A DNA stretch of 64,000 bases from Janthinobacterium sp. Marseille (GCF_000013625.1 NC_009659.1:1922001-1986000), one strand, 5' to 3'; shown: positions 10,778 to 20,737, counted from the first letter of the stretch. Numbers and translations: made by a program. Notes: generated from the letters alone by a model not told the origin.

Positions 10778-11743
10778 ATGAAGCTGCGAATACCCCTCTT
10801 GGTGGTAGCTGGACTTTGCCTATCCGTTAGTGCGTTTGCGCAAACTTGGCCCACTAGACCAGTGACCTTGATCGTGCCGTTCCCTCCGGGCGGCGGAACC
10901 GACGCCTTTGCACGCCCGTTGGCGGCGCAACTGACCAAACAGCTCGGCAAGTCGGTCATCATCGATAATCGCGGTGGCGCAGGTGGCACCCTTGGTGCGG
11001 GCGTAGCAGCGAAGTCAGCACCTGATGGATATACATTTTTCATTGGGGCAGCGCATCATGCAATTGCACCGGCGCTGTATCCAAAGCTCACTTACGATCT
11101 GCAAAAAGATTTCATCCCGATTACCGTTATTGCCACGCCACCGCAGGTGATCGTCGTCAACACACAGCGTGTTCCGGTGCAGAACCTGAAAGGTTTGCTG
11201 GACTACGTCAGAAAGAATCCTGGCAAGCTGAACTTCGGCTCGGCCGGTAACGGTACCTCGCATCATTTGGCGGGTGAGTTGTTCAAAATCCAAACCAATA
11301 CCTTCATTACCCATATTCCATACCGCGGCGCAGGTCCGGCGCTACAGGACTTGATTGGTGGACAGCTCGATATGATGTTCGACGGGCTCGGTTCCTCGGC
11401 CAGCCATGTGAAGAGCGGCCGCATCAAGGCACTTGCCGTCGCATCGGCCAAACGCGCACCGGGCTTTCCCGATGTTCCGACAGCTGCGGAAGCCGGTGTG
11501 CCAGGCTATGAAGTATCCACCTGGTACGGTCTGTGGGCAATCAAGGGCACCCCACCTGAGGTGGTCGAGCGCATGACGGAAGAAGTCAAGAAAGCGCTGG
11601 CATCGCCGGAAATCCATCAAAACTGGACAAGTGCCGGTTCGGATATTCCGAACATGTCACAGGCGGAATTCACCACGATGATCGCGTCCGAAATCGCGCG
11701 CTGGGGGCAGGTTGTCAAGAGCTCCGGCGTCAAGCTGGAATAG
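10778..11743 (+). CDS. Bug/TctC-family periplasmic substrate-binding protein
   Basis: Extracytoplasmic solute-binding protein of the tripartite tricarboxylate transporter type, very abundant in Burkholderiales and often encoded away from its membrane subunits. The start at 10778 has GGAG 8 bases upstream and a signal peptide ending SVSAFAQ; an upstream in-frame ATG (10703) has neither. The mature part opens with WPTRPVTLIVPFPPGGGTDAF, the family signature, and contains HIPYRGAGPALQDLIGGQLD, the second conserved segment. Length, 321 aa, is normal. No tctA or tctB gene is present in the window, so it is an orphan whose ligand (a carboxylate, by family) cannot be read from context. It ends just before the left flank of the Tn7-like element. 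Confidence 0.92.
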   Translation: MKLRIPLLVVAGLCLSVSAFAQTWPTRPVTLIVPFPPGGGTDAFARPLAAQLTKQLGKSVIIDNRGGAGGTLGAGVAAKSAPDGYTFFIGAAHHAIAPALYPKLTYDLQKDFIPITVIATPPQVIVVNTQRVPVQNLKGLLDYVRKNPGKLNFGSAGNGTSHHLAGELFKIQTNTFITHIPYRGAGPALQDLIGGQLDMMFDGLGSSASHVKSGRIKALAVASAKRAPGFPDVPTAAEAGVPGYEVSTWYGLWAIKGTPPEVVERMTEEVKKALASPEIHQNWTSAGSDIPNMSQAEFTTMIASEIARWGQVVKSSGVKLE

Positions 11744-12092
11744 GAGTGCAAGCGGCGTGCATGCCGTGCCTCGGAGCCTGAGGCATTGGCTTGCCGCCGA
11801 CCGGGATTAGATGGCTAAGCAATCTTGACTGGAACTAAAGGCAAGGAACTATCCTGGGTGTTGAGGAAGTCACTTGCCGGTCGATTGTCGAGCGTGGTTA
11901 CTTCGTCGATTTCAAACTTGACCAGGACAAGCAGCAAGCACCTGAGCAGCCGACATATGTTCGCGGGTGAGATCGGTAAGTACGCTGCCGGCATTACTGA
12001 CTGCCGAACGCAGACGTTGATTGAAGAGATTTGATTCCAGTCTTGTTTGCGGTAACTTATTGAATAATAAGATATTACGATTTTGGTTTTCA
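11744..12092. other. Left flank of the Tn7-like element; possible minus-strand gene remnant
   Basis: No intact gene is supported. A minus-strand reading frame ending at 11815 has a protein-like stretch (LVKFEIDEVTTLDNRPASD), but upstream of it the coding character seems to switch frame, so it may be a truncated or decayed chromosomal gene at the insertion point. A weak hairpin, TGCCTC/GAGGCA (11767-11785), lies after the binding-protein gene and has no T-run. TGTTTGC at 12044-12050 has an inverse copy at 55584-55590 and is a weak candidate for the extreme terminus. Confidence 0.35.
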
Positions 12093-12151
12093 CATATTTA
12101 CTTCATCGGATAGTGAAGTAAATATGCAAATTTAAGAATCAATGAAGTAAA
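12093..12151. repeat. Left-end TnsB-type repeats, including a 13-bp palindrome
   Basis: CATATTTACTTCA (12093-12105), an 8-base spacer, and TGAAGTAAATATG (12114-12126) form a perfect inverted repeat. A third copy, TGAAGTAAAAGT, begins at 12143. The two direct copies match the inverse of the right-end repeats; the outermost copy faces the other way. The palindrome lies 85 bases upstream of the tnsA-like start, so it could also be an operator controlling the tns genes. Confidence 0.65.
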
Positions 12152-12210
12152 AGTATTAATTTAATAAAAAAGTACTAAGATGGTTATTCTGTCGCTCGCC
12201 GGAGCCAGGA

Positions 12211-12855
12211 ATGACGTTTATATCTCGTTTTCATAAACCGGTGGACAATACCCGTCCGTATGGAAGTCATCGGTACGATGTGTACGGCCCTAAACTCGGT
12301 CGCATGTTGACGTTGTTTGGACAAACAGCCTTACGTGCTTGGACTACGCTCGAAGCGGATCCTGAGGTCGCTTCTTACTGCGAACGTCCTATTGTTATAA
12401 CTCACACCAAACCTAAACGAGTCGTCGATTTTTGGATCAATCGCAACGGCCGAGACGAGCTGTGGTTTCTGTTACGCAATAGCGAACTTTCCTCTACACG
12501 ATTAGATAGCCATCAATCGCAATCTTTTAAACATTGGGCAGCTTCTAATGAGTTCGACATTAAGTGCACAGACCCTGAAGATTTAGAAAATCAGAGTGTT
12601 TATTTTGAGAACTGGGGTGCCATTATTCGGTATCTGTCTGCGAACGCAAAGACAATCCAGTCGCAATTGGGTAATCAAATATGCAACTTGGCAAAAGAAC
12701 CGCTAACGCTCAATGAGTTACAGCAACATGTGCGTGAGCAAGACCCGATAGTTGTACGGACAGTACTATTTTCTTTGGTACATGAAGGAAAAATCAGGTG
12801 CCTAGAAATTAGAGAAAAGCCAATCGGTCTGAATTCAACATTTGAGCTGATATGA
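12211..12855 (+). CDS. tnsA: TnsA-like transposase endonuclease subunit (214 aa)
   Basis: In Tn7, TnsA cuts the 5' ends of the element so that it leaves the donor cleanly. The part LEADPEVASYCERPIVI followed by RVVDFWI aligns with the TnsA nuclease core (…DPdVxsYxxQPxxI…PDfxv). By eye, the usual first catalytic glutamate (LERDF in relatives) is glycine here (KLGRML), the aspartate is kept (VVDFW), and the final lysine of the EVK motif is not evident (WFLLRNS). The C-terminal half is a winged-helix-like region (LTLNELQQHVREQDPIVVRTVLFSLVHEGKI is two helices and a turn). It overlaps the tnsB-like gene by 4 bases. Identification rests mainly on position before tnsB and on the short core; catalytic activity is doubtful. 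Confidence 0.75.
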   Translation: MTFISRFHKPVDNTRPYGSHRYDVYGPKLGRMLTLFGQTALRAWTTLEADPEVASYCERPIVITHTKPKRVVDFWINRNGRDELWFLLRNSELSSTRLDSHQSQSFKHWAASNEFDIKCTDPEDLENQSVYFENWGAIIRYLSANAKTIQSQLGNQICNLAKEPLTLNELQQHVREQDPIVVRTVLFSLVHEGKIRCLEIREKPIGLNSTFELI

Positions 12856-14864
12856 AGTCTCTAATCTATGGGAACAAGCCATTTAGTCGGGATACGATTC
12901 CTGATGAGCTAAGGGATTTGTCGACGTGGCCAACCGTAGACATCACCGCGTTATCGCCAGAAAAGCAAGATGACTTTACAGCTCGGGCCGAAGCAATACG
13001 CATTTTTATCGAAGCGCCGTATGTTTCTTTGTCATCTCTCAAGAACGTAACCGGTGTTCATCCACAATCTCTTTATCGATTGCTCACTAGATGTCTAACT
13101 CAGCATGCCGATGGTCGGATTTATGGGTTCCGCGCAGTTTTGCCGTTCACCAGACTCAAGGAGTACGAACGTTGCCAGCCACCGATATCTATTAACGGTG
13201 GCATTGCAGGACTCTCCGGTGCATTTACTCAGTTATTACAGATTTATCCGAGTATTGAGAAATTTTTAAAACGCTCTGCTAATGAGCGTAACAAAAGAAT
13301 AACAACCGCCAGAGAGGTAAGAAAGTCTCTCAAGCGCATACACAAGGGCTTTCTTGAAGAATGCCGTAAGGCAGGGGTGAAAGCAAATGAATACCCATTC
13401 ACGCAAAGCTTGTTAGGTATACGTTCCTTAGCCACCTATCTAAAAAAATACGCTGAGGCCACATTTGTGTCTGCATCGAAAAATGCCGGTGCTACACGCG
13501 TTAGTCCGGGTGTTTCTGTATTGGGAATGCCGATACCCTCAGCAACGCGTGCGTATGAAATTGTTGAATTCGATGGACATAAAATTGATCTCCGTATCAC
13601 CCTCCGTGTGAAAGACCCTTTCGGTCTGGAAACATTGCTGGAGCTTCATCGCATCTGGATTCTTGTCTTACTTGATTTAGCGACGAGAGCGGTGATTGGT
13701 TATTCGATTGCATTAGGCAGGGAGTACAACAAGGACGATGTAGCAGCCGCTTTGCAGGCTGCTTTAACACCGTATCGCCAGCGAGATTATATGATCCCAG
13801 GGTTAGCAGCACGGGAAGGTGGCGGCTACCCATCTGCGGTATTACCGCAGACAGAATTCGCCTGCTGGGAATGGTTTCGATTTGATGGGGCTCGTTCTCA
13901 TCTCGCAACCGATACGCTGGAACGATTAACTAAAATTGTCGGTTGCTGGACGGATAACGGTCCTTCTGGCCAACCAGATGCAAGACCGTTTATTGAACGC
14001 TTCTTTCACCTGATTGCTCGTCACTTCGCACATCGCTTACCTGGCACGGTGGGTAGCGACCCCAAATCCATCGAGAAACTGCTTAGCGATCCGAAATCAA
14101 ATCTTTCACTCTTGGTAGAGCTAAGCGAGCTTGAGGACATGATTGATGTATTACTGGCTGACTACAACGGTGAGCCGCATGATGGACTGGGTGGCCGTAC
14201 CCCATTGGAAGCAATGAGTTATATGGTCAAGAAGCAGGACGGCTTTTTGCGTACTTTGCCCAATACGATGCGGCCTAACTTATGTCTACTCCAAGAAGCG
14301 AGACAGTTGCCTATCCGTGGAAGTTTGCGGTCGAGTATCCGTCCTCATGTCAATTTTTCAGGTGTTCGATACAGCAGTGACGTTTTATCAAATAGCGCAT
14401 CACTCTTAGGGCAATCACTTCGAGTGTATTTCGACGTACGTGACATAAGAATCCTGAAAGCATTTTTTGACGATGGATCTGAACTCGGAATCTTAACGGC
14501 GGCTAGGCCTTGGTGTTACACGCCACATTCGCTACGCATGAGGCAGGAAATTTTACGATTAAAACGTCTTGGAAAGTTGAACTACCGGGAGGGTGATGAT
14601 CCGATAGAGGCATGGGAAAAATTCAAACGTATACAGAGTAGAAGCAGTAAAAATGCAGCGAACGATTTGGCAAAATTTAAGTGCCAAGACAAAAAACACG
14701 GTGAACCAGCACCTCTTTTTAATCCATTTAAGGAGCAATTGAAAAAGGAAAAACTAAGCAACGATGCTGATACAGACGCACAGCAGAACGTTTCGGTCGA
14801 AAAGGTAGAAGATGCCTCTCCGCATCCAAAACCGATGAGAATCAAACGTACGCTGACATTCTGA
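12852..14864 (+). CDS. tnsB: TnsB/TniA-like DDE transposase (670 aa)
   Basis: The catalytic transposase that binds the end repeats and joins 3' ends to target DNA. The integrase core shows VEFDGHKID (D about 241), RFDGARSHLATD (D about 345) and RPFIERFFH (E about 382), with the 37-residue second spacing expected for the D,35E-type core of TnsB/MuA. It is preceded by helix-turn-helix-like regions (for example YVSLSSLKNVTGVHPQSLYRLL, residues about 55-76) and followed by a Mu-type C-terminal beta-barrel (about 470-560) and a charged, Lys-rich tail that probably contacts the ATPase. Length is typical of TnsB (about 700 aa). It is translationally coupled to the gene before and is 10 bases before the tnsC-like gene. 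Confidence 0.92.
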   Translation: MKSLIYGNKPFSRDTIPDELRDLSTWPTVDITALSPEKQDDFTARAEAIRIFIEAPYVSLSSLKNVTGVHPQSLYRLLTRCLTQHADGRIYGFRAVLPFTRLKEYERCQPPISINGGIAGLSGAFTQLLQIYPSIEKFLKRSANERNKRITTAREVRKSLKRIHKGFLEECRKAGVKANEYPFTQSLLGIRSLATYLKKYAEATFVSASKNAGATRVSPGVSVLGMPIPSATRAYEIVEFDGHKIDLRITLRVKDPFGLETLLELHRIWILVLLDLATRAVIGYSIALGREYNKDDVAAALQAALTPYRQRDYMIPGLAAREGGGYPSAVLPQTEFACWEWFRFDGARSHLATDTLERLTKIVGCWTDNGPSGQPDARPFIERFFHLIARHFAHRLPGTVGSDPKSIEKLLSDPKSNLSLLVELSELEDMIDVLLADYNGEPHDGLGGRTPLEAMSYMVKKQDGFLRTLPNTMRPNLCLLQEARQLPIRGSLRSSIRPHVNFSGVRYSSDVLSNSASLLGQSLRVYFDVRDIRILKAFFDDGSELGILTAARPWCYTPHSLRMRQEILRLKRLGKLNYREGDDPIEAWEKFKRIQSRSSKNAANDLAKFKCQDKKHGEPAPLFNPFKEQLKKEKLSNDADTDAQQNVSVEKVEDASPHPKPMRIKRTLTF

Positions 14865-14874
14865 AAGAAAACGT

Positions 14875-15870
14875 ATGTCTCTAACCTATCAACGCCCAAT
14901 AGCCTTAGAGGATCATCCAGTTGTGGCACAGAAGTATATTGTGCCGACACCGTCGATTGATGAGCTGTACGTGCGCGTCAAAAAGCTTATCCGCCTACGA
15001 ACGCCAGGCGCAATTATCTATGCCCACCCTCGATTTGGGAAAACATACGGCGTTCGCTATGTAAGCCGAATGCTTAAAGAGGATTATCCAAAATTGGTGG
15101 TCATTAGTTTTGGTTGCCAGAAGAAAAAGTCTCATTCTGAAGACGCATTTTTTGCCAATCTATTGGATGCCGCCGGTCATAAAGATCCCATGTCTGGAAA
15201 CATTACAAGAAAACGTTTTCGTCTAAATGAGAGGATCAAAGAACTTGTCGATAACTCTGGCCTGAATTGGGTAGTATTTTTTGCTGATGAGGCGCAGCGC
15301 TTGGACATCATCGAATATGAATGGCTTCGAGATGTTCATGACGAATTAGAGAGACGTGGCGTACGCATGATCACTTTACTTGTCGGTCAGCCACAACTGC
15401 TGAACCAGAAAAGTTCATTCCGGATCGGTAAACAAACGCAGATTGTGTCTCGATTTATGATCGATGAAATGCGATTTCGTGGGCTTTGTTCTGCCAATGA
15501 CCTTGCGACATGTTTGGCTGGATTCGATCACGCATTCTTCCCTGAATCGAGCAAATGGAGTTACACCAGATATTTTCTTCCAGCCGCTTTTGGAGACGGA
15601 CTGCGTTTAATGGATCAAGCTGCAATGCTCTGGCGCACATTTCAAGAGGCGCACGAGGAAGCTCGATTTGATTACGAATTAGAGATTCCGATGCAATATT
15701 TCGCACGTTCCGTTGAGATCGCACTGTTAGAGAGCATGGACAATGATTCATACGACTTTAGATTCTCACCAGCGATTTGGCATGCGGCTGTTGCTGAATC
15801 AAATTTCATATCAGCGCAGGAAGAATTGCGGTTAGTAATGGGTGATGAATTTCATGTAAGAGGGATCTGA
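14875..15870 (+). CDS. tnsC: TnsC/TniB-like AAA+ ATPase (331 aa)
   Basis: Regulatory ATPase that links the target-choosing protein to the transposase. The Walker A region reads IIYAHPRFGKTYGVRYV; the GKT is intact, but the usual first glycine of GxxxxGKT is replaced. Walker B is WVVFFADEAQRL (D and E about residues 137-138). A sensor-like LLVGQPQLL follows, and the C-terminal half is the helical region of this family. Length falls between TniB (about 300 aa) and TnsC (about 550 aa). It lies between tnsB and the tniQ-like gene in the same direction with almost no gaps, so the four genes are probably one operon. Confidence 0.88.
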   Translation: MSLTYQRPIALEDHPVVAQKYIVPTPSIDELYVRVKKLIRLRTPGAIIYAHPRFGKTYGVRYVSRMLKEDYPKLVVISFGCQKKKSHSEDAFFANLLDAAGHKDPMSGNITRKRFRLNERIKELVDNSGLNWVVFFADEAQRLDIIEYEWLRDVHDELERRGVRMITLLVGQPQLLNQKSSFRIGKQTQIVSRFMIDEMRFRGLCSANDLATCLAGFDHAFFPESSKWSYTRYFLPAAFGDGLRLMDQAAMLWRTFQEAHEEARFDYELEIPMQYFARSVEIALLESMDNDSYDFRFSPAIWHAAVAESNFISAQEELRLVMGDEFHVRGI

Positions 15871-15871
15871 A

Positions 15872-17404
15872 TTGAAAAAGGCACGCATTGTCCTTGATCG
15901 ATTCGAACCTTGCATCCGTTCTTGGAACTGGCGTGACGACTGGTACACCAAGTATGATTCCACTTATTCGCTTTTCGCCAAGTTTGCCTTTCTTAATGCC
16001 TTTGCTGCGCGCGACCTTGTTCAGATATTCATTAGTTGTGAATCGGGACGGAGAACGGCAGTATTAAGAAATCCGCAAGTCGACTTGCGCGATTCTATGT
16101 ATTTTGACATCCCCGCAATTTCTCGCGCTTTTCGCACCGATTTGAATTCGATCAAAGAAAGCTTCCTTTTTGAGATGCTACCTAACGGCAAACGAAAATC
16201 GGTCGACTATCTAAGATGGTGTACAAAATGTGCGGCCATCGGTTTTCACTCGCCTTTGTTTCAACTGGAAATTATTACGGATTGTCCTATTCATTCCAGA
16301 CCCTTAAGGTCGAACTGCCCACATTGTTCTGCAAAGGTTCCCTATAAATTACGCAGGGATGTTATTGATATTCCATTTACCTGTACTGTGTGTAAAACAG
16401 ATTTTGCACCTGTGCTGCGGAACCCACAAACGAGATCATTGCAACTTAGAGTTGATGAGATGACGCGTCTGGACAATATTATTGACCTCTTGAAGTTTGA
16501 AGATCGATTGATTCCTTTGAAGTTGGAGATCAACCGCGAACGAAAATTCCAAGGTATGGGGGAGGTTATCATTGCACCTGCCGACCTGAGGCGGAGACAC
16601 GCGGAATACATTGGTTTTGTTATTCAAGTGCTGGATGATCTTAAAGCTGAAAGCGATACTGCTCAACCGCCATTGGAATTGACGCAAATATCACATATCT
16701 ATCTGGGAACCAGGCCTGAACCACTTCAGAGAGCTAAAGTTAAAAAATATCGGCGTACCAAAGTTTCGAACGATGACAAGTTGATTACACCTGTGAAGCA
16801 ATCTTGGGATGACATGCTATATGCGCTTTATACGCTGTACAGCGCAATTCGGCGAAAAATTTGGCGCTCTATGATAACTGCTCATCAATCCTGTGTAACG
16901 AGTGCAGCACACCAACTCTGGTGGCATTTAGAGGGAGAAAAGACAGTCAATTTTTGCCCGATAGCTGAAGCATTTCTTCGTTGGCGTATGTTTTGGGAAG
17001 GGTGTGGATCACCACAACATTTAGTTGGGCCATTAACGAAGCCACCTTTTGGTATTTTGGGATGGCAAGCAGAGGCTGCGCCGATCTGTCCACCGGGCTG
17101 GTCAAGAGAGACCGAAATCTGGGTTGCTAAGCATGTCTTTTCCCGGGCATGCATGTCGAATTTTTATGATTGGGTAGAGGTTGCATCCCACAGTCATGCT
17201 AATGGCAATATAGTTTGGAGTAAGCACGCAACCAGTGGCAGATTTGAATCTTACTGGGCTCTCACAGGGCATGACTCATGGCAAAGACCGGTGAGAATCT
17301 ATATGCAGTCAGAAGTGCTTCAGACGAGAGTGAGCTTACGTGAGCGAGTCGATTGTGAACATTATCTCGATCACAAACATCAGATCAGCCAACTCAAGCG
17401 ATAA
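15872..17404 (+). CDS. tniQ: TniQ/TnsD-like target-selection protein (510 aa)
   Basis: DNA-binding protein that directs the transposon to its target. Starts at a TTG one base after the tnsC stop, behind an AGAGGG site. Residues about 110-175 hold two zinc-finger-like clusters: RWCTKCAAIGFHSPLF…DCPIHSRPL and SNCPHCSAKVPY…FTCTVCKTDF, the CxxC/H pattern that defines TniQ. The remaining 330 residues, rich in Trp and Arg, are like TnsD C-terminal regions that read a specific attachment site. Size favours a TnsD-type, site-specific targeter over short TniQ. No second tniQ is present. The attachment site is not identifiable here; neither glmS nor comM flanks the element. Confidence 0.85.
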   Translation: MKKARIVLDRFEPCIRSWNWRDDWYTKYDSTYSLFAKFAFLNAFAARDLVQIFISCESGRRTAVLRNPQVDLRDSMYFDIPAISRAFRTDLNSIKESFLFEMLPNGKRKSVDYLRWCTKCAAIGFHSPLFQLEIITDCPIHSRPLRSNCPHCSAKVPYKLRRDVIDIPFTCTVCKTDFAPVLRNPQTRSLQLRVDEMTRLDNIIDLLKFEDRLIPLKLEINRERKFQGMGEVIIAPADLRRRHAEYIGFVIQVLDDLKAESDTAQPPLELTQISHIYLGTRPEPLQRAKVKKYRRTKVSNDDKLITPVKQSWDDMLYALYTLYSAIRRKIWRSMITAHQSCVTSAAHQLWWHLEGEKTVNFCPIAEAFLRWRMFWEGCGSPQHLVGPLTKPPFGILGWQAEAAPICPPGWSRETEIWVAKHVFSRACMSNFYDWVEVASHSHANGNIVWSKHATSGRFESYWALTGHDSWQRPVRIYMQSEVLQTRVSLRERVDCEHYLDHKHQISQLKR

Positions 17405-17422
17405 CGCCATTTTGGACAAATA

Positions 17423-17442
17423 GGATTGTGCTCTAAACGTGG
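17423..17442. repeat. Direct repeat at the left edge of the metal cargo
   Basis: GGATTGTGCTCTAAACGTGG here matches GGATTGTTTTCTAAACATGG at 43551-43570 (17 of 20 bases, and the two bases before also agree). The pair brackets all metal-resistance genes. The inner 11 bases, GTGCTCTAAAC (17428-17438), also occur in inverse orientation at 19907-19917, just after the P-type ATPase gene. This may mark cargo boundaries. Confidence 0.5.
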
Positions 17443-17522
17443 TGCGGCTATCCTAATTTGATAGATATATCAATTGCGTTTTCATGACATTGTTGCGTTA
17501 GCTTTTAACGAGGATCAGGCAA

Positions 17523-19892
17523 ATGGAAAACAAGGTACATCACGGCCATGATCATGGCGCTCATATTCACGGAGCAGCTCATTCAGCGAATGCTGACGAA
17601 GAAATACAAAATCCAGATAAACCGTTTACTGACCCAGTATGTGGGATGAAGGTAGCGGCCAATCTGGAAAAGAAGCGCGTGTATGCAGATAATGATTACT
17701 ATTTTTGTAGTGCTAGTTGCATACAAAAATTTGATGGCAATCCAGAAAAATATATAACGCCATCAGCATCCGAGCCAGCACAAGATTTGCCGAGAGGAAC
17801 AATCTATACATGTCCAATGCATCCGGAAATCAAACAGCCGACACAAGGTAACTGTCCTATCTGCGGCATGTCGCTTGAGCCGATGATGCCTTCACTGGAA
17901 GATGAAGAGAATCCGGAACTTATCGATTTCCGTCATCGCTTTTGGTGGACATTGCCTTTAACCATCGTTGTTGCCTCATTGGCGATGGCCTCACATCGCT
18001 TTTTCCCGGAAGGGATTCCTTATCAAAACTGGATAGAACTAGCATTGAGCACACCAGTGGTGCTATGGGCCGGCAAACCTTTCTTTGAGCGTTGTTTTCA
18101 ATCGATAGTGCGACGCAGTCCTAATATGTGGACGCTGATTGGATTTGGCGTAACGGCTGCATACGGTTACAGCGTACTTGCTACACTTGCGCCGGGAATA
18201 TTTCCATCTGCATTCATGGAGCATGGCCGTGTCGGCGTTTATTACGAGGCTGCCGCCGTCATCATTTCACTGACCTTGCTTGGGCAAATTCTGGAGTTGA
18301 AAGCTCGCTCGCAAACCTCGGCTGCAATCAAGTCTTTATTAGGATTGGCACCAAAAACGGCACGCCGTATCAACAAGGACGGCTCTGAAGAAGATGTTCC
18401 TCTCGCACATGTTCATGTTGATGATTCTTTGCGCGTGCGTCCTGGCGAAAAAGTACCGGTTGATGGCGTTGTCGTAGAGGGTGAAAGCGCGATAGATGAA
18501 TCCATGCTGACAGGTGAACCGATGCCTGTGACAAAGCGTCCGGGAGACAAGGTTATTGGCGCGACGCTCAATACCAGCGGCAGTCTCGTCATTCGTTCGG
18601 AAAAGATTGGTTCTCAAACCATGCTTGCGCAAATCGTGCAAATGGTAGCGCAGGCACAGCGCTCTCGTGCCCCTATGCAGCGCCTAGCAGATGTAGTTGC
18701 AGGTTACTTTGTACTGGTTGTTGTTGGCGTTGCTTTCCTGACCTTCATAGGTTGGGGCATGTTTGGTCCTGATCCGAGCTGGGTTTTTGGCTTCGTTAAT
18801 GCGGTTGCTGTTTTAATCATTGCTTGTCCTTGCGCATTGGGGCTGGCAACACCCATGTCTATCATGGCAGCGACTGGACGTGCGGCAACGCAGGGGATGT
18901 TATTCCGTGATGCGGCGGCGATCGAAGGAATGCGCAAAGTTAATACTTTAATCGTGGATAAAACCGGCACGTTGACCGAAGGTAAGCCGGCATTCGACCG
19001 TGTGATTGCCGCGCAGGGACAAGAGGAACAATTTGTTCTTCAGATTGCAGCGAGTATTGATCAGGGAAGCGAACATCCACTGGCACACGCCATAGTGGCC
19101 GAGGCACGTCAGCGCGGACTGTCATTGGATAAGCCGGAAAGCTTTGAATCATCCAGTGGCATCGGTGTGCGTGGCATAGTCTCCGGTCGTCGAATTGCCT
19201 TGGGTAATACGGCGTTGATGGATGAAGAAAAAATTGACTGGCATGGCTTGTCGCAGCAAGCGGAGGCGCTGCGCAAGGAAGGCGCAAGCGTCATTTATGT
19301 GGCAGTTGATGGCAAGTTGGCCGGATTGATCGCGGTGTCAGATCCTATCAAAAAGACGACAGCGGAAGCGCTCACCATACTGAGAGAAGCCGGCATGACC
19401 GTGATCATGGCAACTGGCGATGGCGCGACAACAGCGAAATCAGTTGCACGAAAACTTGATATTAGTGAATTCTACGGTGAGGTAAAGCCGCAAGATAAAT
19501 TGGCATTAGTGGAGCGCCTGCAAAAAGAAGGAAGAGTCGTGGCGATGGCAGGAGACGGGATTAATGACGCACCTGCACTGGCCAAGGCGGATGTCGGTAT
19601 CGCTATGGGCACAGGAACCGATGTTGCGATCAATAGCGCACATCTGACTCTGATCAAAGGGGATTTGCGTGCCATAGCCAGGGCAAGGCAGTTGTCATTG
19701 GATACTGTGCGAAACATGCATCAGAATCTGGGTTTTGCATTTATCTATAACTCACTGGGCATACCACTCGCAGCTGGCTTGCTTTATCCATTTACAGGGC
19801 AATTGTTGTCACCGATGATTGCCGCTCTTGCGATGAGTTTGAGCTCAGTTTCAGTCATTACAAACGCTTTGCGTCTAAGACGTACGAAATGA
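17523..19892 (+). CDS. copA: Copper-exporting P1B-type ATPase with His-rich tail, YHS and HMBD domains (789 aa)
   Basis: Inner-membrane pump that moves Cu(I) from cytoplasm to periplasm using ATP. Domain order: His-rich N-terminus ([12 protein letters not shown]), YHS domain (TDPVCGMKV…YYFCSASC, about 36-66), heavy-metal-binding domain (YTCPMHPEI…[10 protein letters not shown], about 95-119), then eight membrane segments, the TGEP actuator motif, the ion site CPC (about 438-440), phosphorylation motif DKTGTL (D about 479), and [10 protein letters not shown]. The CPC motif plus the absence of a classical GMTCxxC domain fits the copper/silver YHS-HMBD class. Called copF in Cupriavidus; it is not related to the oxidase also named CopA below. 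A GAGGA site precedes the ATG. It stands alone, with a strong terminator downstream. Confidence 0.94.
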   Translation: MENKVHHGHDHGAHIHGAAHSANADEEIQNPDKPFTDPVCGMKVAANLEKKRVYADNDYYFCSASCIQKFDGNPEKYITPSASEPAQDLPRGTIYTCPMHPEIKQPTQGNCPICGMSLEPMMPSLEDEENPELIDFRHRFWWTLPLTIVVASLAMASHRFFPEGIPYQNWIELALSTPVVLWAGKPFFERCFQSIVRRSPNMWTLIGFGVTAAYGYSVLATLAPGIFPSAFMEHGRVGVYYEAAAVIISLTLLGQILELKARSQTSAAIKSLLGLAPKTARRINKDGSEEDVPLAHVHVDDSLRVRPGEKVPVDGVVVEGESAIDESMLTGEPMPVTKRPGDKVIGATLNTSGSLVIRSEKIGSQTMLAQIVQMVAQAQRSRAPMQRLADVVAGYFVLVVVGVAFLTFIGWGMFGPDPSWVFGFVNAVAVLIIACPCALGLATPMSIMAATGRAATQGMLFRDAAAIEGMRKVNTLIVDKTGTLTEGKPAFDRVIAAQGQEEQFVLQIAASIDQGSEHPLAHAIVAEARQRGLSLDKPESFESSSGIGVRGIVSGRRIALGNTALMDEEKIDWHGLSQQAEALRKEGASVIYVAVDGKLAGLIAVSDPIKKTTAEALTILREAGMTVIMATGDGATTAKSVARKLDISEFYGEVKPQDKLALVERLQKEGRVVAMAGDGINDAPALAKADVGIAMGTGTDVAINSAHLTLIKGDLRAIARARQLSLDTVRNMHQNLGFAFIYNSLGIPLAAGLLYPFTGQLLSPMIAALAMSLSSVSVITNALRLRRTK

Positions 19893-19975
19893 CTAGTGGA
19901 TATTTTGTTTAGAGCACGAAGAAGATCGATGCTTTTGTCGTTTTTGGTATAACGATAACCTATCGAAGCATATTA

Positions 19976-20013
19976 AAAAGAGTGGCAATGCGTCTATGCA
20001 TTGCCACTCTTTT
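19976..20013. terminator. Bidirectional terminator between the ATPase gene and the DUF4148 gene
   Basis: Perfect 16-bp stem (AAAAGAGTGGCAATGC, 19976-19991) with a 6-base loop and the inverse at 19998-20013, flanked by A-runs and T-runs. It serves the two convergent genes. Confidence 0.9.
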
Positions 20014-20160
20014 AAAAGTTATATTCGTGCGGACGTAATACGCGCGATAGCTTATGCGGTAGAAGTTTTTCTCTAAATGTTCATTATTGAGATACTTTTA
20101 CATTTCACGGCTAATAATACAGCGTTCAATTTTCACTAAGCGTCGTGTCACATTATGAAA

Positions 20161-20505
20161 TTAGCCGCTGTACTGCTCTTTATCAAGCCGCTTATCATCA
20201 TCGCTGGCTTTGCTTTGTTCTAGCTCTGCTTTAACTTGGGCTCGCGTTTTGCTGCTGGTTGCGGCAGGTAGCTTTGGATAATCGCTATCCGTAGTCGCAA
20301 GTAATCCGTTATCGCGAGCCTGCAGCAACTCCGCCTTTACTTCTGCGCGAGTTTTAGTCGACGCAAATGAAGGTAAAATTGGATAGTTAGACTCTTCTGC
20401 TTGAGCAAGCACGAAACTGTTTGTGGGTGCATTGTGAGCAAGAGCCGCGCCTGATGCGATAGATATGGCAATTGCCGCGATGAGTTTCTTGTTTAAGCTG
20501 TTCAT
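20161..20505 (-). CDS. DUF4148-type exported small protein (114 aa)
   Basis: Small periplasmic protein of unknown role, common in Burkholderiales and often near metal-resistance genes. A signal peptide (MNSLNKKLIAAIAISIASGA, cleaved near ALA) precedes two copies of the family repeat: SFASTKTRAEVKAELLQARDNGLL and ATSSKTRAQVKAELEQSK, each preceded by YPxLP. It is transcribed away from the cus operon, and its upstream region contains the ATTACA-N4-TGTAAT dyad at 20649, so copper control through CusR is plausible. Family assignment is from the repeated KTRAxVKAEL motif. Confidence 0.82.
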   Translation of the reverse strand: MNSLNKKLIAAIAISIASGAALAHNAPTNSFVLAQAEESNYPILPSFASTKTRAEVKAELLQARDNGLLATTDSDYPKLPAATSSKTRAQVKAELEQSKASDDDKRLDKEQYSG

Positions 20506-20648
20506 TTGATTTCTCCAAAGTTAGGGTTGATTCGTCTAGGTAAATTCAAAACGAAATCGATGAGATACATTGTTTCAGTTGGTTAGCGATTTAATGTATC
20601 AATGGGTGTATTGTAGAAATTGGGCAGTTACACAAACATGACAACGGT

Positions 20649-20664
20649 ATTACAAAGATGTAAT
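20649..20664. promoter_or_regulatory. Probable CusR/CopR operator, cus operon
   Basis: ATTACA-AAGA-TGTAAT is a perfect 6-bp dyad with a 4-base spacer, 74 bases upstream of the first gene of the cus operon and in the divergent gap with the DUF4148 gene. The same dyad with a different spacer (CGTT) lies at 29752-29767 in the other divergent copper promoter. A half-site TTACA occurs a little upstream. Confidence 0.7.
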
Positions 20665-20737
20665 CCGTCGATATAGCCTGATATGGTTCGCAAATCAATT
20701 GCGTAAAACTATAAAAAGCTTTATAAATCCATTCCAA

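Noticed and set aside
11825..12034. Plus-strand 69-aa frame in the left flank
   Set aside because: Low-complexity Ser/Thr-rich translation with no ribosome site; the minus strand looks more protein-like but is broken too.
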